From CAZLAK01 sp964557545 (GTDB lineage Bacteria; Bacillota; Desulfotomaculia; Desulfotomaculales; Pelotomaculaceae): a DNA stretch of 64,000 bases. The notes beneath the pieces are model-generated. The model saw only the letters and a list, made by a program, of their open reading frames with translations, searched no databases and was not told the origin of the DNA. A program made the translations under genes and the position numbers. Every line of letters begins with the position of its first letter. Positions within the stretch are counted from its first letter, which is position 1. The stretch covers positions 1-64,000 of the forward strand of contig CAZLAK010000005.1 of NCBI GenBank assembly GCA_964557545.1, read 5' to 3'. This document shows positions 24,299-33,174 of the stretch, piece by piece.

Positions 24299-25051
24299 GT
24301 GCTCGGTTTTCCCATAGGAGTTGCCGCCCTCCTGGCAGTATCAGTGCTCATTTACCTCGGGCTTGCTCACCGCGCTCTGGACCGGATGAGGCTTTCTGAC
24401 CGCGGGGCGCTGGTAGTTATCGGGGCCATTATTGTCGGCAGTTTCATTAATATCCCGCTCCCTTTTATGCCTTTCACTACCAGTATAAACGTCGGCGGGG
24501 CGTTAGTACCCCTGGGGGTAGCCGCCTACCTCCTGGCCAGGGCCGGCACCCGGAAGGAGTGGTTTAGGGCGCTGGCCGCTGCCCTGGCTACGTCTGTAGT
24601 AGTATTTTTTATCGGTTCGCTGGTCAATACTGGTCCTACGGCTGAGCCGGCGGGGCGCTACGCCGTACTGGACCCCATTTACCTATATCCCTTGGCGGGC
24701 GGCATCACTGCCTACTTGGCCGGCCGCTCCCGCCGCTCGGCTTTTATAGCCGCCACGCTCGGTGTGCTGCTGGTAGATGTTTTCAACTACGTGTGGCTGG
24801 TCAAGAACCGGGCCCCCGCTTCCTACACGGTGAGCATCGGCGGAGCGGGCGCTTTTGACGCTGTAGTCCTTGCCGGCATACTGGCCGTTTTGCTGGCCGA
24901 GGTGCTGGGCGAGTCCCTGGAGAGACTGGCAGGAGGTCCCTCCGCTGCGGATAGACCTGCCGAACTCGTCAAGGGGCTTAAAAAACCTGAAGCCGCGCGG
25001 GCTAAAAGTGAGCAAAAACCCGCACCGGGCGAAGATAATACCGGTCTTTAA
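24299..25051 (+). CDS. DUF1614 membrane protein
   Basis: 250 residues with about six hydrophobic segments. RLSDRGALVVIGAIIVGSFI, then NIPLPFMP, and SINVGGALVPLGVAAYLLAR are the hallmarks of DUF1614, a family of unknown function frequent in spore-forming and thermophilic bacteria. The cytoplasmic C-terminal 40 residues are charged. GGGGAAGGTG stands about 8 nt before GTG 24299. The next gene, spoIIP, starts 36 nt later, and DUF1614 genes often neighbour spore genes, so a sporulation link is possible but not shown. Confidence 0.85.
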   Translation: MLGFPIGVAALLAVSVLIYLGLAHRALDRMRLSDRGALVVIGAIIVGSFINIPLPFMPFTTSINVGGALVPLGVAAYLLARAGTRKEWFRALAAALATSVVVFFIGSLVNTGPTAEPAGRYAVLDPIYLYPLAGGITAYLAGRSRRSAFIAATLGVLLVDVFNYVWLVKNRAPASYTVSIGGAGAFDAVVLAGILAVLLAEVLGESLERLAGGPSAADRPAELVKGLKKPEAARAKSEQKPAPGEDNTGL

Positions 25052-25087
25052 AATTTTAAAATTATTGTCGCGGGAAGGTGACAGGAA

Positions 25088-26401
25088 TTGTTAAAGAAGA
25101 AGAACTTAAAGGCGCACGTCTTTTTCCCGGCAGCACTGCTGGTTTTTGCCATCATCTTTTTAACCGTCTTTTATGCCGCCTGCCGGCTGCCCGGCAGTGC
25201 GGCGGTGCGGGCGGCCGGCCTGCGGGGTTTTTTTAGCGGAGAAAAACCGGACCATTTAGCCGGCTCTTACACGACTATTGTGGACGAAGAGGGCAGTGTT
25301 TTGAGCATGATGGCCCGGACCGTTTTTGCCGGCGACGAGCTGTACACGGCCGAAGGCCGCACCTACCGCATAGAGAGCGTGCGCGGAAGTAATGCCAAAG
25401 CGCGCTTTTTGGGCATGGACCCGCAAATAGTGGCCTACAACGAATACTTTGCCGGTTTAGGCGTGCCGGTGATGAAAATGATGGCCGAACAGAAGCCGGC
25501 CAGCGTGGCCGTTTACCACACCCACTCCGACGAGTCGTACGTCCCGACAGACGGCGCAGAATCTATACCCTTTAAGGGAGGGATTTATCAAGTGGGGCGG
25601 TCGCTGGCAGAAAAGCTGCAGCGCCGTGGGTCGCAGGTACACTACGACCAGACACCCCACGACCCGCACGACAACAACGCCTACGTGCGCTCGCGCCGCA
25701 CAGCCGCCAACCTGCTCAAAGCCAATCCCTCCGCTATCCTTGATGTGCACCGCGACGGCGTGCCCGACCCCAGCTACTACCGGACGACGATAGACGGCAA
25801 AAGCGTGGCCAAGCTGCGGCTGGTAGTGGGGCGCGAGAACCCCCGCATGGATGCCAATATGGACTTTGCCAAAAAGACGATGGCGGCGGCCAACAACATG
25901 CACCCCAATGTGGTCAAAGAAATTTTTGTGGGCAAGGGCGATTACAACCAGGATTTGTCACCTACAGCTCTGCTCATTGAAGCCGGCACTCATACCAACA
26001 CGCGGGAAGAGGCGGCTGAGGGTGTGGCCATGTTTGCCGAGGCACTGCCCGCCGTACTGGGTGCTGCCCTGCCCGGGACTGCGGCTGCGCCGGGCGCCGG
26101 CCGGACGGCCGGGACAGCAGGAGGCGCCCTGAAAGCCCTGGGCTGGATTGTAGGGCTTACTGTGGCCGGGGGGCTGATCTTCCTCTTAGTGAGCAGCGGC
26201 AGCTGGGAAAATGCCAAAAAAAGGCTTGCCGGCTTTAGCAAGGAGTTTACCAGTGCTTTTGGACCGCGCCGGGTGCGCAAAAAAAGGGCAGCGAGAAAGA
26301 ACGGGCCCGGCGGCGGTGATGCCGGTGCACCTTTGAGTGACAGTGACGCTGCCGGCGACCGGGTGCTGGCGGAAGCAAAGGACGACGTGACCAATGATTA
26401 A
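25088..26401 (+). CDS. spoIIP: stage II sporulation protein P
   Basis: Spore engulfment peptidoglycan amidase/endopeptidase. An N-terminal membrane anchor (VFFPAALLVFAIIFLTVFYA, residues about 10-30) is followed by the SpoIIP catalytic domain: YHTHSDESYVP, DVHRDGVPDPSYY, NPRMDANMDFAKK and LIEAGTHTNTREEA, with the metal-binding His and Glu residues. After it, this protein has a second hydrophobic segment (LGWIVGLTVAGGLIFLLVS) and a basic tail of about 70 residues. In Bacillus it acts with SpoIID and SpoIIM to thin the septal wall; those genes are not in the window. TTG 25088 has GACAGGAA close upstream. Confidence 0.92.
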   Translation: MLKKKNLKAHVFFPAALLVFAIIFLTVFYAACRLPGSAAVRAAGLRGFFSGEKPDHLAGSYTTIVDEEGSVLSMMARTVFAGDELYTAEGRTYRIESVRGSNAKARFLGMDPQIVAYNEYFAGLGVPVMKMMAEQKPASVAVYHTHSDESYVPTDGAESIPFKGGIYQVGRSLAEKLQRRGSQVHYDQTPHDPHDNNAYVRSRRTAANLLKANPSAILDVHRDGVPDPSYYRTTIDGKSVAKLRLVVGRENPRMDANMDFAKKTMAAANNMHPNVVKEIFVGKGDYNQDLSPTALLIEAGTHTNTREEAAEGVAMFAEALPAVLGAALPGTAAAPGAGRTAGTAGGALKALGWIVGLTVAGGLIFLLVSSGSWENAKKRLAGFSKEFTSAFGPRRVRKKRAARKNGPGGGDAGAPLSDSDAAGDRVLAEAKDDVTND

Positions 26402-26434
26402 GACTTGTTTGGTAAGCCACAATAATAAGGAGGA

Positions 26435-26461
26435 GCGGGCGGCCCGTAAAAAGCCGCCCGC
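26435..26461 (+). repeat. strong hairpin after spoIIP
   Basis: Perfect 9-bp stem GCGGGCGGC/GCCGCCCGC with a 9-nt loop, 33 nt after the spoIIP stop. No U-tract follows, so it may stabilise the 3' end or weaken read-through rather than be a classical terminator. Confidence 0.6.
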
Positions 26462-26501
26462 CGCCAATTTATTAAACTTTTAAAACTTATGGTGGTAAAA
26501 C

Positions 26502-27056
26502 TTGAAAATTATTTATCACTGCTACGGCGGTGCTCACTCTTCGGTTACAGCCGCTTTTGTCCATTTAGGGCGCTTGCCCGAAGACCGCCCGCCCTCCCCC
26601 AAGGAACTGGTGAGTCTGCCCCTTTTTGACCGGCAGGAAGCGGGTGACCACGGCCGCTTAATCTTTCTTGGCTCCGATGAAATGGGCAACCAGATCTACC
26701 TGGTGGGCAGGCGCGGCCGGGCGGAAGTGCTGGAGGGTGTTTTTAGCGGCCTGACCGCCATTTTTGGTATTGCTGATGGTGACTACCTCTTGGTGGATGT
26801 AATGGGCAGTGTTAACCTGGCCATGATGTTTGGCGGCTACCTTTCCCGCCGGCTGGGTTGGGAGCTGGTGGGCCGGCCGCTGGTTGCCTTTGGCACAAGG
26901 GCAGCTTACTGGAAGATTGTAAAAACAGTACACGCCGTAAAGGAGTACTTGAAGAATGGGTGCCAAGAGGGTGATGTATTTCAGCGGAAGTTCCCTGCCG
27001 CTTTCGTTTTTGGCCGGCGCTCTCCACACTGGTCTTCTAGCGCCGGGAAGACTTAA
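26502..27056 (+). CDS. DUF3189 family protein
   Basis: Begins MKIIYHCYGGAHSSVTAAFV, the typical start of DUF3189, a family found in spore-forming Firmicutes with unknown function. Conserved points are the HSS near the N-terminus, FDRQEAGDHGRLIFLGSDEMGN and VDVMGSVNLAMMFGGYLSRR. The domain should end near ...KTVHAVKEYLK; the last 30 or so residues (VFQRKFPAAFVFGRRSPHW...) coincide with the start of the next gene in another frame and are probably a run-on after loss of the original stop. Start TTG 26502, GGTGGT upstream. Confidence 0.8.
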   Translation: MKIIYHCYGGAHSSVTAAFVHLGRLPEDRPPSPKELVSLPLFDRQEAGDHGRLIFLGSDEMGNQIYLVGRRGRAEVLEGVFSGLTAIFGIADGDYLLVDVMGSVNLAMMFGGYLSRRLGWELVGRPLVAFGTRAAYWKIVKTVHAVKEYLKNGCQEGDVFQRKFPAAFVFGRRSPHWSSSAGKT

Positions 27057-27417
27057 AGATGCTGCCCTGCTCGGACTTTCTTTTGCCAAAGAAAGCAAAA
27101 TATCCGAGGGGAGGATTTACTGCTTTGGTGAAAGCGGCGATGCGTGCTGTGTCTACGCCCTGTGGGTAAAGGGCGAAAGGGGCATGGTCCCCAGGCTGGT
27201 AGCCAGCTTTTTGGAGATATACGGAATAGAGCCGGCAGAGCTTACCCTAGTAGACATGGGCGCGCGCAGGAGTTGGCTGGCAGCGGCGGCCCTTTTTTTC
27301 TGGCGCTGCCGGCCCCTCAAAAAGCTGGGGCTTTGGCTCTTTGCCAGATCACTTGCTGCCTGCACGCAGTCCTTGGAAAAGCTGGTGGCCGGTGTAAAGG
27401 CGGGGGGCCGTCCTTGA
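26956..27417 (+). CDS. second DUF3189-like protein
   Basis: 153 residues. KRVMYFSGSSLPLSFLAGAL parallels the N-terminus of the gene before it, and FAKESKISEGRIYCFGESGD, PRLVASFLEIYG and the closing VDMGARRSWLAAAALFFWRC correspond position by position to the first protein, so this is a diverged tandem copy. The conserved His-Ser-Ser motif is lost (GSSLPLS). AAGGAG stands 11 nt before ATG 26956, inside the preceding gene; the 101-nt overlap is unusual. Function unknown. Confidence 0.75.
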   Translation: MGAKRVMYFSGSSLPLSFLAGALHTGLLAPGRLKDAALLGLSFAKESKISEGRIYCFGESGDACCVYALWVKGERGMVPRLVASFLEIYGIEPAELTLVDMGARRSWLAAAALFFWRCRPLKKLGLWLFARSLAACTQSLEKLVAGVKAGGRP

Positions 27418-27483
27418 CGCGGCAGTGTAAATTATGGATAATGGGTGGAGAAACAAAAAAATCTCTTGTGGTGAAATAAAACT

Positions 27484-28845
27484 GTGGGTGGCGGGCAAAC
27501 GGGGCTTTTAATTTTTAATGTAGAAAAGGGCAGCCTGGCTGCGCGTGCCGGCATAGAGCCGGGAGATGTGCTCTTAAAGATAAACGGCGAGCCGGTGCGC
27601 GATCTGATTGATCTCGTGTTTTTAGAGGCCGACGATTTTCTTGCCCTGCACTTAAAAAAAAAGAGCGGCGGGGCGCAAGTTATTGAAGTAGAGAAAGAAT
27701 ACGATGAGGGCCTGGGCATTGACTTGGGTCCCAACGCTTTTGGGGAAATCAGGCGCTGTACCAACCGGTGCGTGTTTTGCTTTGTAGACCAGATGCCGGC
27801 AGGTCTTAGGGAGTCCCTGTACGTTAAGGACGACGATTACCGCCTGTCTTTTTGGTACGGCAATTTCATCACCCTCACCAATATGAGCCAAAAAGACTTT
27901 GAGCGCATCGCCCGCCAGCGCTTGAGCCCCCTCTATATTTCCGTGCACACCACCGACCCCGAATTGCGCAAAACCATGCTCGGCAGCGCGCGCGCCGGGC
28001 TTATTGCCGAGCAGCTGCGCTGGCTGGCCGGTGCCGGCATTGAAATGCACACTCAGGTAGTGCTTTGCCCGGGTATAAATGACGGCGAGGCGCTGGAAAG
28101 GACTATAGACGACCTGGCCGCCCTGTGGCCGCAAGTCAGGTCAGTGGCCGTAGTCCCCGCCGGCCTCACCCGCTTTAGAGAGGGCCTTTTCCCGCTTTTG
28201 CCGGTGGGATCAGAAAAAGCACGTGATATAGTAGAGCTCGTAGAGCAAAAACAAAAACATTTTAGCGCCATATACGGATACCCCTTTGTTTTTGCCTCCG
28301 ACGAGATGTACATCCTGTGTGGCCGGGATATACCGCCGTCCAGGGCTTACGGGGGCTTTCCCCAGTTAGAAAACGGCGTGGGCCTGGTGCGCACTTTTCT
28401 CGACGAGTTTAAAAAAGCCCTGTCTGCACACGCCCGCAGAACGGCGAAGGCCGAAACTAAAACTGCCGCCGGCAAAAGCGTGCTCTTGGTAACCGGTTTT
28501 CTCTTTGCCCCGTTTTTGCGCCGGGCAGCAGCTGCGCTTACCCGAAAGCTCGGGCTGCGGGTGGAAGTCTTGGCGGTTAGAAACGATTTCTTTGGCGAAA
28601 GAGTTACCGTGGCCGGACTATTGACCGGCGGCGATATCCTGGCTCAGGCCAAGTCGTGTGCCGGTGATTACAGTACGGTTATCCTTCCAGAAACGGTGCT
28701 CAAAAAAGAGGACAGCGTTTTTTTGGACGGGATGACACGGTATGAGCTTGAGCGGCACTTGGGCAAAGAACTGGCGGTGGTGAGCGGTCCTGGCCAGCTT
28801 ATAGAAGTTTTGAGCGGGGGTGGCGTGTGTTGCCTAAGCCGGTAG
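27484..28845 (+). CDS. PDZ-radical SAM-DUF512 protein
   Basis: 453 residues: an N-terminal PDZ-like domain (VEKGSLAARAGIEPGDVLLK), a radical-SAM-like core with the CTNRCVFCFVDQMP cysteine cluster (CxxxCxxC) and YGNFITLTN, then the DUF512 domain (VVLCPGINDG, VPAGLTRFREGL, FASDEMYILCGRDIP). The family is widespread in Clostridia and Cyanobacteria and lies next to der (engA), as here, so a ribosome- or iron-sulfur-related role is often suggested; no reaction is established. It overlaps der by 19 nt, showing translational coupling. Confidence 0.88.
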   Translation: MGGGQTGLLIFNVEKGSLAARAGIEPGDVLLKINGEPVRDLIDLVFLEADDFLALHLKKKSGGAQVIEVEKEYDEGLGIDLGPNAFGEIRRCTNRCVFCFVDQMPAGLRESLYVKDDDYRLSFWYGNFITLTNMSQKDFERIARQRLSPLYISVHTTDPELRKTMLGSARAGLIAEQLRWLAGAGIEMHTQVVLCPGINDGEALERTIDDLAALWPQVRSVAVVPAGLTRFREGLFPLLPVGSEKARDIVELVEQKQKHFSAIYGYPFVFASDEMYILCGRDIPPSRAYGGFPQLENGVGLVRTFLDEFKKALSAHARRTAKAETKTAAGKSVLLVTGFLFAPFLRRAAAALTRKLGLRVEVLAVRNDFFGERVTVAGLLTGGDILAQAKSCAGDYSTVILPETVLKKEDSVFLDGMTRYELERHLGKELAVVSGPGQLIEVLSGGGVCCLSR

Positions 28846-30161
28846 TGGCCATTGTGGGAAGGCCCAACGTGGGGAAATCGACCCTCTTTAACCGCTTGAT
28901 CGGCAGCCGGGTGGCCATAGTCCAGGAGGAGCCCGGGGTGACGCGCGACCGCCTCTACGGCGAGGCGGAGTGGGCCGGCAGGAGCTTTACCCTGGTGGAC
29001 ACGGGGGGGCTTGATCTTAGGGAGGAAGGTGAAATAGCAGCAGGTGTGCGCCGCCAGGCCGAGCTGGCCATTGAAGAAGCAGACGCTGTGCTGTTCGTCG
29101 TCGACGCCCGGGCCGGGGTTTTAGCCGGCGACCGGGAAGTGGCGGAGGTTTTGCGCCGCTGGCACAAGCCGGTTATTTTAGTTGCCAACAAGGTGGAAAA
29201 TTTTTCGTCGCCCGCCCAGTATTACGAATTTTACCAGCTGGGGCTTGGCGAGCCCCTGCCGGTCTCGGCCGCCGAAGGTCTTAACACGGGCGACCTCCTG
29301 GACAGGCTGGTTGAGGTCCTGCCGCCGCCCGAAGGCGGTGAAGAAGGAGAAACCGGCGCCGTAAAAATAGCGGTGGTGGGCAGGCCCAATGTGGGCAAAT
29401 CGTCCCTGGTGAACTGCCTTTTGGGCGAGGAAAGGGTTATTGTCAGCAGCACGCCGGGCACCACGAGGGACGCCATCGACACATCTTTTGAAAGGAGCGG
29501 CCGCCGCTACGTGCTCATCGATACCGCCGGCATGCGCCGCCGCAGCAAGATCGAGTGTCCCACCGAGAAGTACAGCGTTATCAGGGCGCTTAAAGCCATT
29601 GACCGCAGCGACGTAGTGCTGGTGGTGCTGGACGCCGTACAAGGGGTGACCGACCAGGACAAGCGCATTGCCGGTTACGCCCATGAAGCGGGAAAGGCGC
29701 TGGTGGTGGTGGTCAATAAATGGGACCTGGTGGAAAAGGACGAACGGACAGCTGCCCGCTATACGGAAGACATAAGGGAAGAAATGCCCCACATAAGCTA
29801 TGCCCCTGTAATTTTTGTCTCGGCCCTGACTAAAAAACGCATTAACCGCGTATTAGAAGCCGTTGACGTGGTAGCAGAACAGCACGCTAAACGCCTGCCT
29901 ACCCCCGACCTAAACAAGTTTTTGTCGGAAATAATTGTAAGAAACCCTCCACCTTCCCAAAAAGGGAACCGGCTTAAGATTTACTACACCGTGCAGGGAG
30001 GTACAAAGCCCCCGCGCTTTGTCCTGTTTGTCAATGACCCGCAGCTGGCAGCCGCCTCTTACTTGCGCTACCTGGAAAACCAGCTGCGCTCGGCCTACGG
30101 TTTTGAGGGAACGCCGCTGCGCTTTGTCTTAAGAAGGAAGGCAAAAACCCAAAAAGCTTAA
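28827..30161 (+). CDS. der: ribosome-assembly GTPase Der (EngA)
   Basis: Two tandem GTPase domains, each with full G-motifs: GRPNVGKSTLFNRLIGSRVA, DTGGLD and NKVE in the first; GRPNVGKSSLVNCLLGEERV, DTAGMRRRSK and NKWDL in the second; then the KH-like C-terminal domain (PPSQKGNRLKIYYTVQGGTKPPRFVLF). 444 residues, standard length. It acts in 50S subunit maturation. Start GTG 28827, or TTG 28830, lies within the end of the DUF512 gene. plsY begins 30 nt later. Confidence 0.96.
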   Translation: MLPKPVVAIVGRPNVGKSTLFNRLIGSRVAIVQEEPGVTRDRLYGEAEWAGRSFTLVDTGGLDLREEGEIAAGVRRQAELAIEEADAVLFVVDARAGVLAGDREVAEVLRRWHKPVILVANKVENFSSPAQYYEFYQLGLGEPLPVSAAEGLNTGDLLDRLVEVLPPPEGGEEGETGAVKIAVVGRPNVGKSSLVNCLLGEERVIVSSTPGTTRDAIDTSFERSGRRYVLIDTAGMRRRSKIECPTEKYSVIRALKAIDRSDVVLVVLDAVQGVTDQDKRIAGYAHEAGKALVVVVNKWDLVEKDERTAARYTEDIREEMPHISYAPVIFVSALTKKRINRVLEAVDVVAEQHAKRLPTPDLNKFLSEIIVRNPPPSQKGNRLKIYYTVQGGTKPPRFVLFVNDPQLAAASYLRYLENQLRSAYGFEGTPLRFVLRRKAKTQKA

Positions 30162-30191
30162 AAAATCTAAAGAGAACGGGATGTCGGGAAA

Positions 30192-30782
30192 ATGGCTGTT
30201 TTCGTTTTGGTCGTGGCAGCCAGCTACTTGATTGGTTCGATTCCTTTTAGCTATCTCATAGCCCGCATTTGCAAAGGGGTAGACATCCGCAAAACCGGCA
30301 GCGGGAACGTGGGAGCCACCAACGTCTGGCGGACCGCAGGGCCGGCAGCCGGCGCGGCGGCCCTGGCGGCTGATGCCGCCAAGGGGGCGGCAGCTGTTGT
30401 TCTGGCGCGTAGTTTTGGGGGGCCTGGTCTGGTGGCCCTTTCAGCGGCGGCTGTGCTGGCCGGGCACAGCTGGCCTTTGTTTTTGGGCTTTCGGGGAGGG
30501 AAGATGATCGCCACTGCCGCCGGTGTTGTGCTGGTCATCTCGCCTAAGGCCCTGGGCGCGGCCCTGGCGGTGTGGCTTTTGGTGCTGGCCGCCAGCCGCT
30601 ACGTGTCGCTTTCTTCTATAGCAGCCGCTGTCTCCCTGCCGGTATTCATGGCCCTTTTAAAGCTGGAAAGGCCTTACGTGTGGCTGGGGCTCTTTGCCGC
30701 CGTTTTTGCCGTTTTAAAGCACATTCCTAACATCAAACGCTTGCTGGCCGGCACTGAGCCTAGGGTAGGCAAGAAAAAATAA
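30192..30782 (+). CDS. plsY: acyl-phosphate:glycerol-3-phosphate acyltransferase PlsY
   Basis: 196-residue membrane protein with the PlsY signatures SYLIGSIPFSYLIARICKGV, DIRKTGSGNVGATN, GHSWPLFLGFRGGK and KHIPNIKRLLAGTEPRVGKK. It adds the first acyl chain to glycerol 3-phosphate using acyl-phosphate. gpsA, which makes glycerol 3-phosphate, follows 20 nt later, so the two steps are encoded together. Confidence 0.95.
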   Translation: MAVFVLVVAASYLIGSIPFSYLIARICKGVDIRKTGSGNVGATNVWRTAGPAAGAAALAADAAKGAAAVVLARSFGGPGLVALSAAAVLAGHSWPLFLGFRGGKMIATAAGVVLVISPKALGAALAVWLLVLAASRYVSLSSIAAAVSLPVFMALLKLERPYVWLGLFAAVFAVLKHIPNIKRLLAGTEPRVGKKK

Positions 30783-30802
30783 GGAAACGGGGGCACGTCC
30801 AT

Positions 30803-31867
30803 TTGCATACTAAAGTAGCCGTTTTGGGCGCGGGCAGCTGGGGTACGTCCCTGGCTGTGCTCCTGGGCAGTAAGGGTCTTAATGTAAGCCTTTGGGCTCG
30901 CCGGGCAGAACACGCCCGCGCCCTGGAGGAGCACAGGGAAAATGTACATTACCTGCCGGGTGTCAAGCTACCCCCTTCTGTCCTGGTATCCGGCGATTTG
31001 GAGGCAGTGCTGGTTGGAGCGTCAGCAGTGGTTTTTTGCGTGCCCTCCCACGCCTTCCGGGAGGTTTTGCGGTGTGCCCTTCCTTTTTTGCCGGCCGGCG
31101 CGCTGGTGATCAACACGGCCAAGGGACTGGAGGAAAAAAGCTTAGACCGCCTGTCATGTGTTTTTGCCAGCGAGGCCGGAGAAGAGTCGCTGGAGCGCTA
31201 CGCGGTGCTTTCCGGCCCGAGCCACGCCGAAGAGGTGGGGCGCTTTCTGCCCACGGCCGTGGTGGTGTCTTCGCCCTCTGCCTACAGTGCAGAAAAAGCC
31301 CAGGACCTCTTCATGTGCCCTTATTTCAGGGTTTACACCAACCCCGACGTGACCGGCGTAGAACTGGGCGGGGCTTTAAAAAACGTTATAGCCCTGGGAA
31401 CAGGTATAGCCGAGGGTTTGGGGTACGGGGACAACACCAAGGCGGCCCTTATTACCAGGGGGCTGGCCGAAATAACCAGACTGGGCGTGGCGCTCGGCGC
31501 TCACCCCTTAACTTTTGCCGGGCTGTCCGGATTAGGAGACCTTATCGTGACCTGCACCAGCCGCCACAGCAGAAACCGGCGTGCCGGTATCTGTATTGGA
31601 CAGGGAAAAACTCTGGACGAGGCCCTGGCCGAGGTAAAAATGGTTGTGGAAGGGGTGCGCACGGCGCGGGCGGTGAAAGAACTGGCCGCATCTTTAGGCG
31701 TGGAGATGCCTATATCTTTTCAGATGCACGGTGTCCTCTTTGCAGGGTTATCACCTATCGAAGCTGTAAACAAATTGATGACCAGGAGCAAGAGAAACGA
31801 AGTGGAAGAAGTGGCCCTGGCAGCCGCTGCCCTGGGCAAAATAGGCAAAATAAGTGTCCGGTCATAA
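30803..31867 (+). CDS. gpsA: glycerol-3-phosphate dehydrogenase [NAD(P)+]
   Basis: Starts with TTG and the Rossmann motif VAVLGAGSWGTSLAVLLGSK; further motifs are NTAKGLEEKS, VLSGPSHAEEVG, ELGGALKNVIALGTGIAEGL, NTKAALITRGLAEI and FAGLSGLGDLIVTCTS with RNRRAG. The enzyme reduces dihydroxyacetone phosphate to glycerol 3-phosphate for phospholipid synthesis. 354 residues, slightly longer than average at the C-terminus. A palindrome and an imperfect terminator follow. Confidence 0.96.
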   Translation: MHTKVAVLGAGSWGTSLAVLLGSKGLNVSLWARRAEHARALEEHRENVHYLPGVKLPPSVLVSGDLEAVLVGASAVVFCVPSHAFREVLRCALPFLPAGALVINTAKGLEEKSLDRLSCVFASEAGEESLERYAVLSGPSHAEEVGRFLPTAVVVSSPSAYSAEKAQDLFMCPYFRVYTNPDVTGVELGGALKNVIALGTGIAEGLGYGDNTKAALITRGLAEITRLGVALGAHPLTFAGLSGLGDLIVTCTSRHSRNRRAGICIGQGKTLDEALAEVKMVVEGVRTARAVKELAASLGVEMPISFQMHGVLFAGLSPIEAVNKLMTRSKRNEVEEVALAAAALGKIGKISVRS

Positions 31868-31873
31868 AGTTTG

Positions 31874-31889
31874 CACGCATTAATGCGTG
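31874..31889. repeat. perfect 16-bp palindrome
   Basis: CACGCATTAATGCGTG, 7 nt after gpsA. It could be a protein-binding site or part of a terminator region; there is no U-tract directly after it. Confidence 0.5.
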
Positions 31890-31898
31890 AGTTCAATT

Positions 31899-31937
31899 AA
31901 CCGCCGCGCGGCGTTATGCTGCCGGTTTTTTTATTTT
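31899..31937 (+). terminator. probable terminator after gpsA
   Basis: AACCG/CGGTT outer stem with an inner GCGGC/GCTGC stem, followed by TTTTTTTATTTTT. Imperfect, but the U-tract is long. Confidence 0.55.
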
Positions 31938-31975
31938 TCATCAAAAAAGTGCCGATTTTATTGATTATCAATAAA

Positions 31976-31982
31976 TTCGACA
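31976..31982 (-). promoter_or_regulatory. possible Spo0A box
   Basis: TTCGACA on the plus strand, i.e. TGTCGAA on the minus strand, matching the Spo0A consensus, in AT-rich DNA about 95 bp before the histidine kinase. A 7-mer is expected by chance several times in this window, so the placement is the only support. Confidence 0.35.
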
Positions 31983-32075
31983 TTATTTCTTATGGAAAAA
32001 AAGTCTTTCCTGTTTAAAATAAACTTAAAAATAAGTATCCAAAATATTGCCTTAAGTTTGGGGGTGCCGTAATCA

Positions 32076-33161
32076 GTGTCTGGCAGAGTAGAGCTGGAAG
32101 TTGGCGGCGGAAAAAATACCCTGACGGCAGAGCTTTGCGAATGTTTGTTTAAAGTTTTTCAGGTAAGCCCGAGCCCTTTAGCCTTAGTTGAGCTGGGCAG
32201 CTGGAAGATAATCGAAGTTAGCGACAGCTTTTTGTTTCTTTTGGGGTATAAAAAGGAAGAGGTTTTGGGCAAGACTTCCGAAGAAATAAATTTTTACGCT
32301 GAACAGGCGGATAAAGTGGCGGTCAGAAGGGCGGCGCTGGAAAAAGGCAGTTTCAGGGATATTTTAGTTATATTCTTGACGAAAAGCGGCAGCCAGCGCG
32401 TGGGGCTGATGTCTGGCGAAAAGTTAAATTACAGCGGCCGTCCCTGTGTACTGCTCGCTTTAAATGACGTCACGGAAAAAAGAGAAATGGAAAGAGAGCT
32501 TGCCCGTCTAAACAGGCTCGGTCTGGTGGGGGAAATGGCGGCCGGTGTAGGTCATGAGATCAGAAACCCCCTGACCACTATCCGCGGTTTTCTGCAGGTG
32601 CTGAAAAGCAGGCCGGAGGTAGCCGCCTTGGGGAGAAATTTTGATCTGGTGATTGACGAACTGGACAGGGTTAATGCCATTATCACAGAATTTCTCAACT
32701 TGGCCAGAAATAAGCCGTCCGGTTTAAAGCCGTACAATTTAAACGACATCATCCTCGCCCTCTACCCGCTCCTTGCGGCCGATGCCCTGGTGGCGGATAA
32801 GTATATCGAACTGGATCTGGGCTGTGAGGTGGCAGAAATCTTCTTAGACCAAAGAGAGATAAAGCAGCTACTCACCAACCTGGTGCGCAATGGGCTGGAG
32901 GCCATGCTCCCAGGCGGTGTTTTGACGATCCGGACCGGATGTACTGGAAAAGAGGTGGTGATGTCCGTTGCCGACCAGGGAAGCGGAATTGACCCCCAGA
33001 TCATGGACAAAATCGGCAAGCCCTTTTTTACCACCAAGAAGTCGGGCAACGGTCTGGGGCTTCCCGTATGCTACAGCATAGCCGCCCGCCACGGGGCGCA
33101 GATCAAAATAGACACCGGCCCGTGCGGCACGACTTTCCACGTGTGCTTTCCGGTCTGGTGA
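32076..33161 (+). CDS. orphan PAS-domain sensor histidine kinase
   Basis: 361 residues, no membrane segment. A PAS domain (about residues 25-130: SPSPLALVELGSWKIIEVSD...LGYKKEEVLGK) is followed by HisKA with the phospho-acceptor motif GHEIRNPLTTIRGFLQ and HATPase_c with NLVRNGLEAM, DQGSGID, FFTTKKSGNGLGL. There is no response-regulator gene beside it. Soluble orphan kinases of this build feed the Spo0A phosphorelay in spore-formers, so it may be a sporulation kinase; this is inference. Start GTG 32076, GGGGGTG about 8 nt upstream. Confidence 0.88.
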   Translation: MSGRVELEVGGGKNTLTAELCECLFKVFQVSPSPLALVELGSWKIIEVSDSFLFLLGYKKEEVLGKTSEEINFYAEQADKVAVRRAALEKGSFRDILVIFLTKSGSQRVGLMSGEKLNYSGRPCVLLALNDVTEKREMERELARLNRLGLVGEMAAGVGHEIRNPLTTIRGFLQVLKSRPEVAALGRNFDLVIDELDRVNAIITEFLNLARNKPSGLKPYNLNDIILALYPLLAADALVADKYIELDLGCEVAEIFLDQREIKQLLTNLVRNGLEAMLPGGVLTIRTGCTGKEVVMSVADQGSGIDPQIMDKIGKPFFTTKKSGNGLGLPVCYSIAARHGAQIKIDTGPCGTTFHVCFPVW

Positions 33162-33174
33162 GGCTAATTTTGAC

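Noticed and set aside
30892..31890. 332-codon plus-strand frame overlapping gpsA
   Set aside because: Alternative frame of gpsA with arginine/glycine-rich shadow composition; gpsA itself is unmistakable.
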